Source of the DNA: Kaistella flava (ex Peng et al. 2021)
GTDB taxonomy: Bacteria; Bacteroidota; Bacteroidia; Flavobacteriales; Weeksellaceae
Assembly (NCBI RefSeq): GCF_015191005.1
Contig: NZ_CP040442.1
Span: forward strand, 186,001-250,000
Reading direction: 5' to 3'
Length of the DNA: 64,000 bases
Shown here: in pieces, positions 53,418-62,618 of the stretch
Position numbering within the stretch: the stretch's first letter is position 1
Layout of the letters: every line of letters starts with the position of its first letter
The notes under the pieces: model-generated
The model's database searches: none
What the model was told of the DNA's origin: nothing
The model's input: the letters and a program-made list of their open reading frames with translations, nothing else
Program-made: the position numbers and the translations under genes

Positions 53418-54479
53418 ATGAAAAAAACTATAATATATATTATCGTCGCAGTCGTACTCATCGGTTTAGGAGCGTACAAAATTGCCAGTAATAAAGCAAA
53501 TCAAAAGAAAGAAGTTGCCGAAGTAGCAAGACAGGTTGATAAGATCAATGTGAATGTCGTGACGGCAAGTAGAGAAAATATCAATACCGATTATGCTGCA
53601 AACGGAACTTTTATCCCGAAACAGGAAACCAATCAGTCTTCTGAAATCTCCGGACGTATCGTGAATGTATTGGTGAGAGAAGGTTCCAAAGTAGGAGCAG
53701 GTCAGGTTTTAGCAACCATCAAAAGAGATGCAATTGAAGTTGATGTAAGCCAGGCACAAAACAATTTGCAAAATGCTATTATCGATAATCAACGGTATGA
53801 GAATGCTTATAAAACGGGAGGAGTTACCAAACAACAGTTAGATAATTCCAGATTACAATTGAAGAATATGCAGTCTGCAGTTCGTGCACAAGGTGTTAGA
53901 GTCAATGATACTAGTGTAAGAGCCGGAATCAGCGGAATCATTAATAAAAAAATGGTAGAACCGGGAATGGTCGTAGCACCAGGAACTGCTTTATTTGAAA
54001 TCGTCAATATCAACAGTTTAAAATTATCTGTTTTGGTGGACGAAAGCCAGATCGGAAGAATTAAAATGGGGCAGGTTGTTCCAATTACGGTTAACGTTTT
54101 ACCTGGCGAATCTTTCGCTGGAAAAATTACATTCATCGCGCCGAAAAGTGATGCGTCTCTAAACTTCCCGGTAGAAATTGAAGTTGCAAACAACGGAAGT
54201 TTAAAAGCTGGAATGTACGGGACTGCTTTATTTAAGACCAATTACGGTGCTGAAAATCAAAATATGTTAACGGTTCCCGCAGAAGCTTTTGTCAATGGCG
54301 TGAGTTCAGGACAGTTATTCATCGTTCAAAATGGAACGGCGAAAATGATCAGCGTGGAAACAGGAAAAGTGTACGGTAATAAAGTACAGATCATTAGTGG
54401 ATTAAATGGAGGAGAGCAGGTTATCACCAGCGGACAGATCAACCTGGAGAACGGATCAAAAATAAATATCGTAAAGTAG
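53418..54479 (+). CDS. RND efflux membrane fusion protein
   Basis: The 353-residue protein has an N-terminal membrane anchor (TIIYIIVAVVLIGLGAYKI). The lipoyl-type halves are SGRIVNVLVREGSKVGAGQV and IRAGISGIINKKMVEPGMVV-like, with a short hairpin between them. Beta-barrel and membrane-proximal domains follow (VPAEAFVNGVSSGQLFIVQN). It connects the RND permease to the TolC channel. The next gene starts 4 bases downstream. Confidence 0.94.
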   Translation: MKKTIIYIIVAVVLIGLGAYKIASNKANQKKEVAEVARQVDKINVNVVTASRENINTDYAANGTFIPKQETNQSSEISGRIVNVLVREGSKVGAGQVLATIKRDAIEVDVSQAQNNLQNAIIDNQRYENAYKTGGVTKQQLDNSRLQLKNMQSAVRAQGVRVNDTSVRAGISGIINKKMVEPGMVVAPGTALFEIVNINSLKLSVLVDESQIGRIKMGQVVPITVNVLPGESFAGKITFIAPKSDASLNFPVEIEVANNGSLKAGMYGTALFKTNYGAENQNMLTVPAEAFVNGVSSGQLFIVQNGTAKMISVETGKVYGNKVQIISGLNGGEQVITSGQINLENGSKINIVK

Positions 54480-54483
54480 AAAA

Positions 54484-57400
54484 ATGAAATTAGCAGAAAT
54501 ATCAATTAAAAGACCATCGTTAGTTATCGTTTTGTTTACGATACTTACTTTAGGTGGTTTACTCAGCTACTCTATGATGGGGTACGAGCTTATCCCAAAG
54601 TTTGAAACCAATATGGTAACGATTTCTACGGTATATCCGGGAGCGTCTCCGAGTGAGGTAGAAACGTCGGTTACCAGAAAAATTGAAGATGCCGTAGGAT
54701 CTTTAGAAAATGTAAAAAAAGTAGAATCATCTTCTTACGAAAGTCTTTCCGTAATTATGGTTCAGCTAAATACAGGTGCTGATGTTAATTATGCCCTAAA
54801 TGATGCGCAACGTAAGGTGAATGCGATCTTATCACAACTTCCCGCTGATATTGATGCACCGTCTTTAAATAAATTCTCTTTGGATGATTTACCGATCATG
54901 ACGATGAGTGTCTCCAGTGATAAGTTGAATAACAAAGAACTTTATGACCTTTTAGATAAAAAAATAGAACCTATTTTCTCCCGTGTGAGCGGTGTTGCCC
55001 AGGTTGACCTTGTAGGTGGACAAGAGCGTGAGATCCAGGTAAATATTGATGATAAAAAATTGCAGGGATATAATATTTCGATCGGAGAAGTACAGCAAGC
55101 CATCCTTTCTTCTAACTTAGATTTCCCAACAGGAAGTTTAAAATCGAGAACCTCAAAATCGACCATTCGATTATCTGGAAAATACAAATCGATTGAAGAA
55201 ATGAGCAATCTTATTATTGCCAGTAGAAATGGAGCTCAAATCAGACTTTCAGATATTGCTACCGTTTTTGATACCACACAGGATGTAGATAAAATTGCAA
55301 GATTTAATCAGAATCCTACGATTTTGATGCAGGTTAAGAAACAGTCTGATGCCAATGCCGTTGCCGTTTCTGAAAATATTCAGAAAACAATCGCTGAGGT
55401 CATGAAAAATTATGCAATTCAGGGAATTAACGTGAAAATTGTTGATGACAGTACAGACTTTACCTTAGCAGCAGCAGACCATGTTATCGTTGATTTGGTG
55501 CTTGCGGTAATCCTGGTGGCCATCGTAATGTTGCTTTTCCTTCATAATATCAGAAACGCCTTCATCGTCATGGTTTCGATTCCGTTATCATTGATTGCAA
55601 CTTTCATCGGAATGTATTTAATGGGTTATACCTTAAACTTAATGAGTTTACTAGGACTTTCATTGGTAGTAGGTATTCTGGTGGATGACGCGATTGTCGT
55701 CTTAGAAAACGTATATCGTCACATGGAAATGGGCAAGAGCAGAATTCGTGCAGCCTATGATGGTGCCTCAGAAATTGGATTTACAGTAACCGCGATCACT
55801 TTGGTTATTGTGGTAGTGTTTTTACCTATTGCAATGAGTTCTGGTTTGGTATCTGATATTCTGGCGCAATTCTGTGTAACAGTCGTTATGGCGACTTTGT
55901 TCTCCTTATTAGCATCCTTTACTATTATTCCATGGTTGTCTTCAAGATTTGGAAAGGTTGTACATCTTACGGGTAAAAATCCTTTTGAAAAATTCATTCT
56001 TTGGTTTGAAGGACAATTGGATAAATTCACGCATTTTATTACAGGGATTTTAGAGTGGTGTTTGAAAACTGGCTTAAGAAGAATAATGACCATCGTCGTA
56101 ACCTTCGTTATTTTAATGTCTTCATTTATGCTGGTTAAATTCGGATTTATTGGTGGAGAATTTTTTCCAAAGATGGATCGTGGACAATTCTTGGTACAGA
56201 TAGAATTACCAAAAGATGCTACCATTGAAAAAACCAATCAGGTTACTTTAAATGTTGAAAAATATTTAAGAAGTAATAAAGATGTGGTAGATTTAATTAC
56301 CACTGTTGGTCAGCAATCTTCAGGTTTTGGCGCTTCTCAGGCAACTGTTTATCAAGCCGAAGTTCAGGTCAACTTAGTTGACAAATCCAAACGTGCTGAA
56401 AGTACCGACATCTTGGCGGCAAAATTTAAGAGAGATCTTGAAGAAAAATTCACTGGTGTTGAATTTAAAACCGCGCCAATCGGATTAATGGGAGCAGATA
56501 ATGCACCAATCGAAATGGTTGTAACGGCTGCGGATAACGAAACGGCAAACAAAGAAGCTAACAGAATCTTAGAGTTATTGAAAAAAGTTCCAGGATCTGT
56601 AGATGCAGAATTATCGACCGATACAGGAAGTCCAGAAGTTCGTGTGAATATCGATCGTGATAAAATGGCGGCTTTAGGTCTTAATCTTTCAAGTGTTGGC
56701 CAGGCAATGCAAACAGCGTTCAATGGTAATACCGATGGTAAATACCGAGCCGGAGAATATGAATATGATATCAATATCCGTTTTGCAGACAACAGCAGAA
56801 AGTCGATTGATGATGTAAGAAACTTAATGTTTACCAATTCAAATGGCGAACAAATCAGGTTGAGCCAGTTTGCTAATGTAGATATGAGCTCAGGACCAAG
56901 TTTGCTTCAGCGTAGAGACAAATCACCTTCTGTAAAAGTACTTTCAAAAGTAGTAGGTCGTCCTGCCGGAGATGTTGCTAACGAATGGGCTGCAATGTTC
57001 ATGGACAACGAAAAAACAAAACCAGCCGGTGTTAATTATATTTGGAGTGGTGATATGGAAAACCAGACTGAAGGTTTTGGTACTTTAGGAATCGCATTAT
57101 TAGCGGCTATTGTATTGGTTTATTTGGTAATGGTTTCGCTGTATGACAGTTTCGTTTATCCATTTGTGGTATTATTCTCGATTCCTTTGGCACTGATTGG
57201 AGTAATGGTCATTCTGGCGCTAACCAACAATTCCATTAATATCTTTACGATGTTGGGGATGATTATGTTGATTGGTTTGGTGGCGAAGAATGCGATTATG
57301 ATTGTCGATTTTGCCAATATGCGGAAAGCAGCGGGTGCTAACACTCATGATGCTTTAATCCAGGCCAATCACGCAAGACTTCGTCCAATTTTGATGACGA

Positions 57401-57672
57401 CGATTGCGATGATTTTCGGGATGCTTCCAATTGCTTTGGCAGAAGGAGCAGGAGCCGAAATGAACAACGGTTTAGCTTGGGTAGTAATCGGTGGTTTAAC
57501 ATCATCATTATTTCTGACGTTAATTATCGTTCCCGTTGTATATTCACTTTTTGATTCTATGTTGAGAAGAATGGGTAAAGACGAGAAAATAGATTACGAA
57601 GGCGAAATGAAAGCCGATTACGAACACAAAGAATTAAGTGATGACGGATTTACTCCGAAACATCAGCTATAG
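54484..57672 (+). CDS. RND-family efflux permease (HAE1/AcrB-like)
   Basis: The 1062-residue inner-membrane pump has two homologous halves, each with a large periplasmic loop. The fourth-helix proton-relay motif VVGILVDDAIVVLENV has D401 and D402. YPGASPSEVETSVTRKIEDA (51-70) is typical of HAE1-type pumps, and the second half shows MLIGLVAKNAIMIVDFAN. It exports hydrophobic or cationic compounds using the proton gradient. A terminator follows 25 bases after the stop. Confidence 0.95.
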   Translation: MKLAEISIKRPSLVIVLFTILTLGGLLSYSMMGYELIPKFETNMVTISTVYPGASPSEVETSVTRKIEDAVGSLENVKKVESSSYESLSVIMVQLNTGADVNYALNDAQRKVNAILSQLPADIDAPSLNKFSLDDLPIMTMSVSSDKLNNKELYDLLDKKIEPIFSRVSGVAQVDLVGGQEREIQVNIDDKKLQGYNISIGEVQQAILSSNLDFPTGSLKSRTSKSTIRLSGKYKSIEEMSNLIIASRNGAQIRLSDIATVFDTTQDVDKIARFNQNPTILMQVKKQSDANAVAVSENIQKTIAEVMKNYAIQGINVKIVDDSTDFTLAAADHVIVDLVLAVILVAIVMLLFLHNIRNAFIVMVSIPLSLIATFIGMYLMGYTLNLMSLLGLSLVVGILVDDAIVVLENVYRHMEMGKSRIRAAYDGASEIGFTVTAITLVIVVVFLPIAMSSGLVSDILAQFCVTVVMATLFSLLASFTIIPWLSSRFGKVVHLTGKNPFEKFILWFEGQLDKFTHFITGILEWCLKTGLRRIMTIVVTFVILMSSFMLVKFGFIGGEFFPKMDRGQFLVQIELPKDATIEKTNQVTLNVEKYLRSNKDVVDLITTVGQQSSGFGASQATVYQAEVQVNLVDKSKRAESTDILAAKFKRDLEEKFTGVEFKTAPIGLMGADNAPIEMVVTAADNETANKEANRILELLKKVPGSVDAELSTDTGSPEVRVNIDRDKMAALGLNLSSVGQAMQTAFNGNTDGKYRAGEYEYDINIRFADNSRKSIDDVRNLMFTNSNGEQIRLSQFANVDMSSGPSLLQRRDKSPSVKVLSKVVGRPAGDVANEWAAMFMDNEKTKPAGVNYIWSGDMENQTEGFGTLGIALLAAIVLVYLVMVSLYDSFVYPFVVLFSIPLALIGVMVILALTNNSINIFTMLGMIMLIGLVAKNAIMIVDFANMRKAAGANTHDALIQANHARLRPILMTTIAMIFGMLPIALAEGAGAEMNNGLAWVVIGGLTSSLFLTLIIVPVVYSLFDSMLRRMGKDEKIDYEGEMKADYEHKELSDDGFTPKHQL

Positions 57673-57697
57673 TTATATTAGTTAGTTTGGTTATGAA

Positions 57698-57728
57698 AGC
57701 CGTTTCAGTTATTGAAACGGCTTTTTTT
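57698..57728 (+). terminator. terminator of the RND operon
   Basis: Stem AGCCGTTTCA/TGAAACGGCT with loop GTTAT, followed by TTTTTT. Confidence 0.9.
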
Positions 57729-57814
57729 ATTGGGTTAAATTTATTCATTGTCAAATCAGAGGAAGAAAAAATAATCAATCGATTTTTAAAAGAAGTAGAA
57801 GCATAAAGTTTCCA

Positions 57815-57960
57815 ATAAGAAGCATCAAAACGATCGCTTCTAACAAGACCCGTCCCGCTGTCCGCTATATCTTTTGCGCCACTTCGTTTTGCAAAAGGAT
57901 GCCGATTCCATCGAGGCTATAACGTCAGGCATTTCTTCTTCCCACAGAAAAATCAATATA
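57815..57960 (-). ncRNA. candidate structured element, copy 2
   Basis: On the minus strand it repeats the stretches of 12591-12721: GGGAAGAAGAAATGCCTGA, GTTATAGCC, CGGCATCC and AGCGGACAGCGGGACGG. Its central hairpin is CTTTTGC/GCAAAAG around AACGAAGTGGC, unlike the GC arms of copy 1, so the pairing is kept while the sequence is not. It shares the AT-rich tail GAAGCGA...TGCTTCTTATT. It lies between the RND terminator and tex, convergent to the pump gene. Confidence 0.5.
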
Positions 57961-58040
57961 CCTTCACCGACGAGAGAATTACATTAATCAGTCCATACAA
58001 TAACTTTGTATAAAATTGATTGTTAGTCATTAAGTGAAAA

Positions 58041-58269
58041 TCCTTTGCGACTTTGCGTGAAAACTTGTGGCTCGTTGTTAGTCTAGATGAATAACTTACA
58101 AAATCATAATCACCTGAATTCTCTCTATGTTTCTGAATATTTAAAAACAGTCCCTTTGCTTAGCGAAGCGCCCCTGCCGGCAGGCAGGTTTGCGTACGTA
58201 ATTTTAGCCAGTTATTATGTTCAAAACTTTGCGTTCTTTGCGTGAAAACATTAGCGTCTTTGCGAGAAC
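58041..58269. repeat. TTTGCG repeat units and short palindromes
   Basis: Units CCTTTGCGACTTTGCGTGAA (58042) and ACTTTGCGTTCTTTGCGTG (58227) are the GCAAAG variant of the dispersed family, in reverse. Between them are the hairpin GCTTAGCGAAGC (58158-58169) and the palindrome CCTGCCGGCAGG (58173-58184). With copy 2 these fill the 600-base gap 57673-58272, which holds no gene. Confidence 0.5.
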
Positions 58270-58272
58270 ATA

Positions 58273-60396
58273 TTACAAAATCATACTCAACTGAATCCTC
58301 TTCCTCGCCTCATCAATTTCAGTAACTTTCACCTGAACATGCTGGTGCAGTTTTACCACTTCATTCACATCCGACACAAAACCTTCTTTCAGTTGGGAAA
58401 TATGAACCAGTCCGCTTTCTTTAATTCCGACATCTACGAAACACCCGAAAGCCGTAATATTATTCACAATTCCAGGCAGAATCATTCCTGTTCTTAAATT
58501 TTTAATGGATTTTACCGTTGGATCAAACTCAAAAACTTTCGCCGCTTTTCTCGGATCTAAACCAGGTTTCTCCAATTCTTTCAGAATATCTTTAATTCCC
58601 AAAATACCAATCGTTTCCGTGATATAGTTTTCAGGATTAATGGTTTGAATTTTTTCTTTATTCGCGATGAGGTCATTCGTTTTAATTCCCAAATCTTTCG
58701 CCATTTTTTCCACAATCGAATAAGCTTCCGGATGAACTGCTGAATTATCCAAAGGATTTTTACCATTAGAAATTCTGATAAAAGCTGCCGCCTGTTGGAA
58801 AGCCTTTTCGCCCAATCTCGGAACTTTCTTTAATTGTTTACGATCTTCAAAAGCGCCATTTTCAGTTCTATAATTCACGATGTTTTCTGCCATCTTTTCG
58901 CCGATTCCGGAAACATAACTTAACAAAGATTTACTTGCGGTATTTAAATTAATCCCGACCGAATTCACACATTTCATTACCGTAGAATCCAATTCGTTTT
59001 TAAGTTGCGTTTGATCAACATCATGTTGATATTGTCCGACTCCAATTGACTTTGCATCAATTTTCACCAATTCTGCCAACGGATCAGAAAGTCTTCTTCC
59101 AATAGAAATCGCACCTCGAACCGTCACGTCATAACTCGGAAATTCATCACGCGCAATTTTACTCGCTGAATAGACCGAAGCTCCAGCTTCTGAAACCACA
59201 AAAACTTGAGGCGGGTTTTCAAAGCCAATTTTTTTAATAAAGAATTCTGTTTCTCGACTGGCTGTTCCGTTTCCAATCGAAATTGCTTCAATATTATAAG
59301 CATTCACCATCGATCTAATTTTCTTCATCGCCATTCCTGTCTCATTCTGCGGGGCATGTGGATAAATAGTTTCGTTGTGCAATAAATCGCCTTTTTCATC
59401 AAGGCAAACGATTTTACAACCACTTTTAAATCCGGGGTCAATCGCCAGAATTCTTTTCTCTCCCAAAGGTGGAGCGAGTAGAAGTTGTCTTAGGTTTTCA
59501 GAGAATATTTCGATGGCTTTCTGGTCTGCTTTTTCTTTGGCTTCCTGTAAAGTTTCATTAGAAATCGCCGGTTCCAGCAATCGTTTATAAGAATCTTTGA
59601 TGGCCAAAGTAATCTGATCTGCACATTCATTATTTGATTTAATGATGGCGTTTTCAATAAATTCCAACGCTTCTTCTTTATCAATCCCAATATTGGTTTT
59701 TACAAAGCCTTCGGTTTCTGCGCGCAACATTGCCAATAATCGGTGCGATGGAATTCTGTTCAGACTTTCTTCCCAGTCAAAATATTGCGAAAATTTCTGG
59801 GCCGCTTCTTCGTCTTTTTTTGCCTTAATGACTTTGGAGGTAATGACCGCTTTTCTTTGAAACAATCGACGCAAATTTTTCCGAACGTACATGTTTTCAT
59901 TGATCCATTCCGCCATAATGTCTCGCGCACCTTGCAGCGCTTCCTCTTCAGTAGAAACCTGATCATTTAAATATTTAGAGGCTAAACTTTCCAGATGAGT
60001 TGCGTTCTGACTCATAATTATTCTTGCCAAAGGTTCTAAACCTTTCTCTTTTGCAGAATCGGCTTTTGTTTTCCGCTTTTTTTTGAAAGGCAAATACAAA
60101 TCTTCGAGTTCCTGCAAATCGAAACTTTCTTCAATTTTCTGTTTGAATTCCGGTGTTAAAGCATTCTGTTCTTCAATTGATTTCACAATACTTTCTTTGC
60201 GTTTCACAATTTCCTCAAACTGTTTATTCAATTTTGAAATCTGCTCAATCTGAACTTCATCCAGATTTCCGGTTGCATCTTTTCGATAGCGGGAAATGAA
60301 AGGAATCGTACAATCATCCGCCAGAAGTTTTAAAGTGGCATTGATGTTTTTATCAGAGATGTTAAGGGATTTTTTAATGAAATCGGTTGGAGTCAT
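58273..60396 (-). CDS. tex: Tex-type transcription accessory protein
   Basis: The 707-residue protein has the Tex order: N-terminal helical domain, YqgF-type RNase H-like domain starting ILAIDPGFKSGCKIVCLDE (about 318-336), helix-hairpin-helix region (NLNTASKSLLSYVSGIG), and a C-terminal S1 domain (GMILPGIVNNITAFGCFVDV to the end). Tex binds nucleic acid and affects transcription and RNA turnover. ATG at 60396; divergent from the regulator at 60541. Confidence 0.94.
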   Translation of the reverse strand: MTPTDFIKKSLNISDKNINATLKLLADDCTIPFISRYRKDATGNLDEVQIEQISKLNKQFEEIVKRKESIVKSIEEQNALTPEFKQKIEESFDLQELEDLYLPFKKKRKTKADSAKEKGLEPLARIIMSQNATHLESLASKYLNDQVSTEEEALQGARDIMAEWINENMYVRKNLRRLFQRKAVITSKVIKAKKDEEAAQKFSQYFDWEESLNRIPSHRLLAMLRAETEGFVKTNIGIDKEEALEFIENAIIKSNNECADQITLAIKDSYKRLLEPAISNETLQEAKEKADQKAIEIFSENLRQLLLAPPLGEKRILAIDPGFKSGCKIVCLDEKGDLLHNETIYPHAPQNETGMAMKKIRSMVNAYNIEAISIGNGTASRETEFFIKKIGFENPPQVFVVSEAGASVYSASKIARDEFPSYDVTVRGAISIGRRLSDPLAELVKIDAKSIGVGQYQHDVDQTQLKNELDSTVMKCVNSVGINLNTASKSLLSYVSGIGEKMAENIVNYRTENGAFEDRKQLKKVPRLGEKAFQQAAAFIRISNGKNPLDNSAVHPEAYSIVEKMAKDLGIKTNDLIANKEKIQTINPENYITETIGILGIKDILKELEKPGLDPRKAAKVFEFDPTVKSIKNLRTGMILPGIVNNITAFGCFVDVGIKESGLVHISQLKEGFVSDVNEVVKLHQHVQVKVTEIDEARKRIQLSMIL

Positions 60397-60508
60397 ACAG
60401 CATTTTTTGGAAGCGCTAAAATAAGAACTTTAGCTGTAAAAGTAGCCTCGTTATTTTCAATTTAAAATTATTACAAAAATCAAGATGATTTTCTCTTCAA
60501 TCTTTGCC

Positions 60509-60516
60509 TACTTTTG
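60509..60516 (+). promoter_or_regulatory. -7 box of the regulator promoter
   Basis: TACTTTTG fits TAnnTTTG and lies 24 bases before the TTG start. A matching -33 TTG is not clear, so the call is tentative. Confidence 0.4.
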
Positions 60517-60540
60517 TATCAACGATAAAAAACACCAAAC

Positions 60541-61854
60541 TTGAACGCAAAAATCCTGATTATCGACGATGAATTAAAACTCCTAAAGCTATTAGGAATG
60601 ATTATTTCCAATGAAGGCTATGAAGTTTTTCAGGCATCTTCGGCACGTTCCGGACTCACCATGTTGACGAAATATCCGATTGATTTGGTTTTGTGTGATG
60701 TTCGGCTTCCCGATTCTTTCGGTGTTGATTTGGTACGAGAAATTAAAACCAAATATCCACACATCGAAATTATTTTGATGACTGCATACGGCAATATTCC
60801 CGATGGCGTTCAAGCGATGCGAAATGGTGCTTACGATTATATTGTGAAAGGGGATGACAACGAGAGAATTATCCCGCTCGTTTCCCAGGCATTAGAAAAA
60901 GTAAAGGAAAATCTTAAAGATGTTCAGCAAGAAAAAACTGCTTCAAAAACAGATTTTACAAATATGATTGGAAAATCGACCAGTTTTCTCTACGCCAAAA
61001 AGTTAGCACAAAAAGTTTCAAACACAGATACAGCGGTTCTTTTAACAGGAGAAACAGGAACTGGAAAAGAAGTTTTTGCCAATGCCATTCATCATGAAAG
61101 TTCAAGGAAAAATGGAAATTTCATGGCCATCAACTGTTCGGCTTTCGGAAAAGAGGTGTTGGAAAGCGAATTGTTTGGACATAAAAAAGGTTCATTTACC
61201 GGAGCAATTTCTGATAAAAAAGGTTTGATTGAAGAAGCGCAGGATGGGACTTTATTTTTAGACGAAATCGGAGAAATGCCACTTGAATTACAATCGAAAA
61301 TGTTGCGTGTTTTAGAAAGCGGTGAATTTATCAAAATGGGAGATACGAAAATATCCAATTCGAATTTTCGTTTGATTGCCGCTACGAATCGTGATTTAAA
61401 AGAAGAGAGCCGACTTGGAAATTTTCGGGAAGATTTGTATTTCCGTTTAAATGTTTTTGAAATTCATCTCCCACCGTTGCGTGAAAGAAAAGAGGATGTT
61501 CGGGAACTGACGAACTTTTATATCGATAAATTTTCAACAAAAATGAACTTGAAATCTATTAATATTTCTGATGACTTTTATCAAAAATTAGAAAATAATC
61601 CGTGGAAAGGAAATATCCGTGAACTCAAGAATACATTAGAACGCAGTCTTATTTTAATGGAAAATAATCTGCTTTCTGCCGAGAGTTTGCCGCATTCAAA
61701 CTCTGGAAATTCTTTTGCAATGGCGTCCGTAGAAAAAGATCACATTCTAAAAGTTCTTCATTATACCAAAGGTAATAAAGCTGAAGCCGCCCGACTTCTC
61801 GATATCGGAATTGCTACTTTATACCGCAAGCTGGAGGAATACCAGATGAAATAA
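60541..61854 (+). CDS. NtrC-family sigma-54-dependent response regulator, kdp-linked
   Basis: The 437-residue protein has a receiver domain with D53 (LVLCDVRLPD), an AAA+ domain with Walker A GETGTGKE (170-177), the sigma-54 contact loop GSFTGA (217-222) and ELFGHKKG, and a C-terminal Fis-type helix-turn-helix (KAEAARLLDIGIATLYRKLE). No upstream ATG is in frame, so TTG at 60541 is the start. It precedes the kdp genes in the same direction, in place of the OmpR-type KdpE of E. coli. Its kinase would be expected beyond the right edge. Confidence 0.9.
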   Translation: MNAKILIIDDELKLLKLLGMIISNEGYEVFQASSARSGLTMLTKYPIDLVLCDVRLPDSFGVDLVREIKTKYPHIEIILMTAYGNIPDGVQAMRNGAYDYIVKGDDNERIIPLVSQALEKVKENLKDVQQEKTASKTDFTNMIGKSTSFLYAKKLAQKVSNTDTAVLLTGETGTGKEVFANAIHHESSRKNGNFMAINCSAFGKEVLESELFGHKKGSFTGAISDKKGLIEEAQDGTLFLDEIGEMPLELQSKMLRVLESGEFIKMGDTKISNSNFRLIAATNRDLKEESRLGNFREDLYFRLNVFEIHLPPLRERKEDVRELTNFYIDKFSTKMNLKSINISDDFYQKLENNPWKGNIRELKNTLERSLILMENNLLSAESLPHSNSGNSFAMASVEKDHILKVLHYTKGNKAEAARLLDIGIATLYRKLEEYQMK

Positions 61855-61902
61855 ATTCTTTTAAATTTCCTAAAATATTTTTCGCAAATTTGAATTAGAT
61901 AT

Positions 61903-62058
61903 CGTTCCTCCGGAACGTGTTAATTAAATGATTTACTTTTGCTACAGAGATAATGTTCCTTCGGAACATTATCTGTTCAATTCTTAATTTAATTATCTTA
62001 AAGATTCCGGCGGAATCTTATCAATTTAACATCAAGAAAATGCGTTCCAGAGGAACGC
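61903..62058. repeat. array of four TTCC-nnn-GGAA hairpins
   Basis: Four perfect hairpins about 40-50 bases apart share TTCC, 3-base loop, GGAA but have different outer arms: CGTTCC/GGAACG (61903), GATAATGTTCC/GGAACATTATC (61949), TAAGATTCC/GGAATCTTA (62000), GCGTTCC/GGAACGC (62042). Loops are TCC, TTC, GGC, AGA. They lie in the 587-base gap 61855-62441 upstream of kdp, which has no clear gene. Confidence 0.75.
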
Positions 62059-62307
62059 TATCTCATTTGTGCTTCAATTCAAAATTATTCAATTTTTCTC
62101 GTGTTTGCTTGTGCGATTTCGAAGATTTGCTTTTGAATAAATTACATTAATTTTTAAATTTTTTTCAAAGCGTATTTCGCATTTTTCTTGCTTTCTCGCT
62201 TTTAATTAATTTACAATGTTTATATCACGACAGATAAGATATTTAGATCTTTTCCTTCAAAAAATTCCAAACATTTCACACCAAATACATTCTCAATTTG
62301 AGAATTC

Positions 62308-62334
62308 AGCCTATCATAATGATAGGCTTTTTTC
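62308..62334 (+). terminator. terminator-like hairpin before kdp
   Basis: Stem AGCCTATCA/TGATAGGCT with loop TAA, then six T. It would end the regulator transcript or a short RNA from the hairpin array, giving kdp its own promoter. A small palindrome TTCTCAATTTGAGAA lies just before it. Confidence 0.8.
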
Positions 62335-62441
62335 GTTTTGAAAAGTTTGAAATTGTGATTAATACTATGTAAATCAATAAGTTAATATATTGGGGAATTG
62401 TTTTTGGCCTTAAGGTTTTAAATCTTTAACAATTTAAAATT

Positions 62442-62525
62442 ATGATGACAATAACCTTAATGATCACGGGGATTGCAATGTTCTTCCTGCTGGCAAAATC
62501 TATTAACTTTTTTGATAAAATTTAA
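62442..62525 (+). CDS. 27-residue hydrophobic peptide upstream of kdpF
   Basis: ATGATG at 62442 opens a 27-codon frame ending TAA at 62525: one membrane helix (LMITGIAMFFLLAKSINFF) with a charged tail. It lies 4 bases before kdpF. Position and size suggest a small KdpF-like or accessory peptide, but homology cannot be judged by eye. Confidence 0.55.
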   Translation: MMTITLMITGIAMFFLLAKSINFFDKI

Positions 62526-62529
62526 AACA

Positions 62530-62607
62530 ATGTGGACGCTATTTATCCTTTCTCTCGCAGCATTTGGCTACATCTGCTATGTTTTACTCAAACCCGAAAA
62601 ATTTTAA
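62530..62607 (+). CDS. kdpF: K+-transporting ATPase small subunit KdpF
   Basis: A 25-residue peptide, MWTLFILSLAAFGYICYVLL followed by KPEKF, matches KdpF: one membrane helix and the typical short KPE-containing tail. KdpF stabilises the KdpFABC complex. It sits 11 bases before kdpA. Confidence 0.82.
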   Translation: MWTLFILSLAAFGYICYVLLKPEKF

Positions 62608-62618
62608 AATAACACAAA

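Noticed and set aside
62340..62441. Sigma-54 promoter upstream of kdp
   Set aside because: The G-rich stretch TTGGGGAATTG has no GC at the required spacing after GG.
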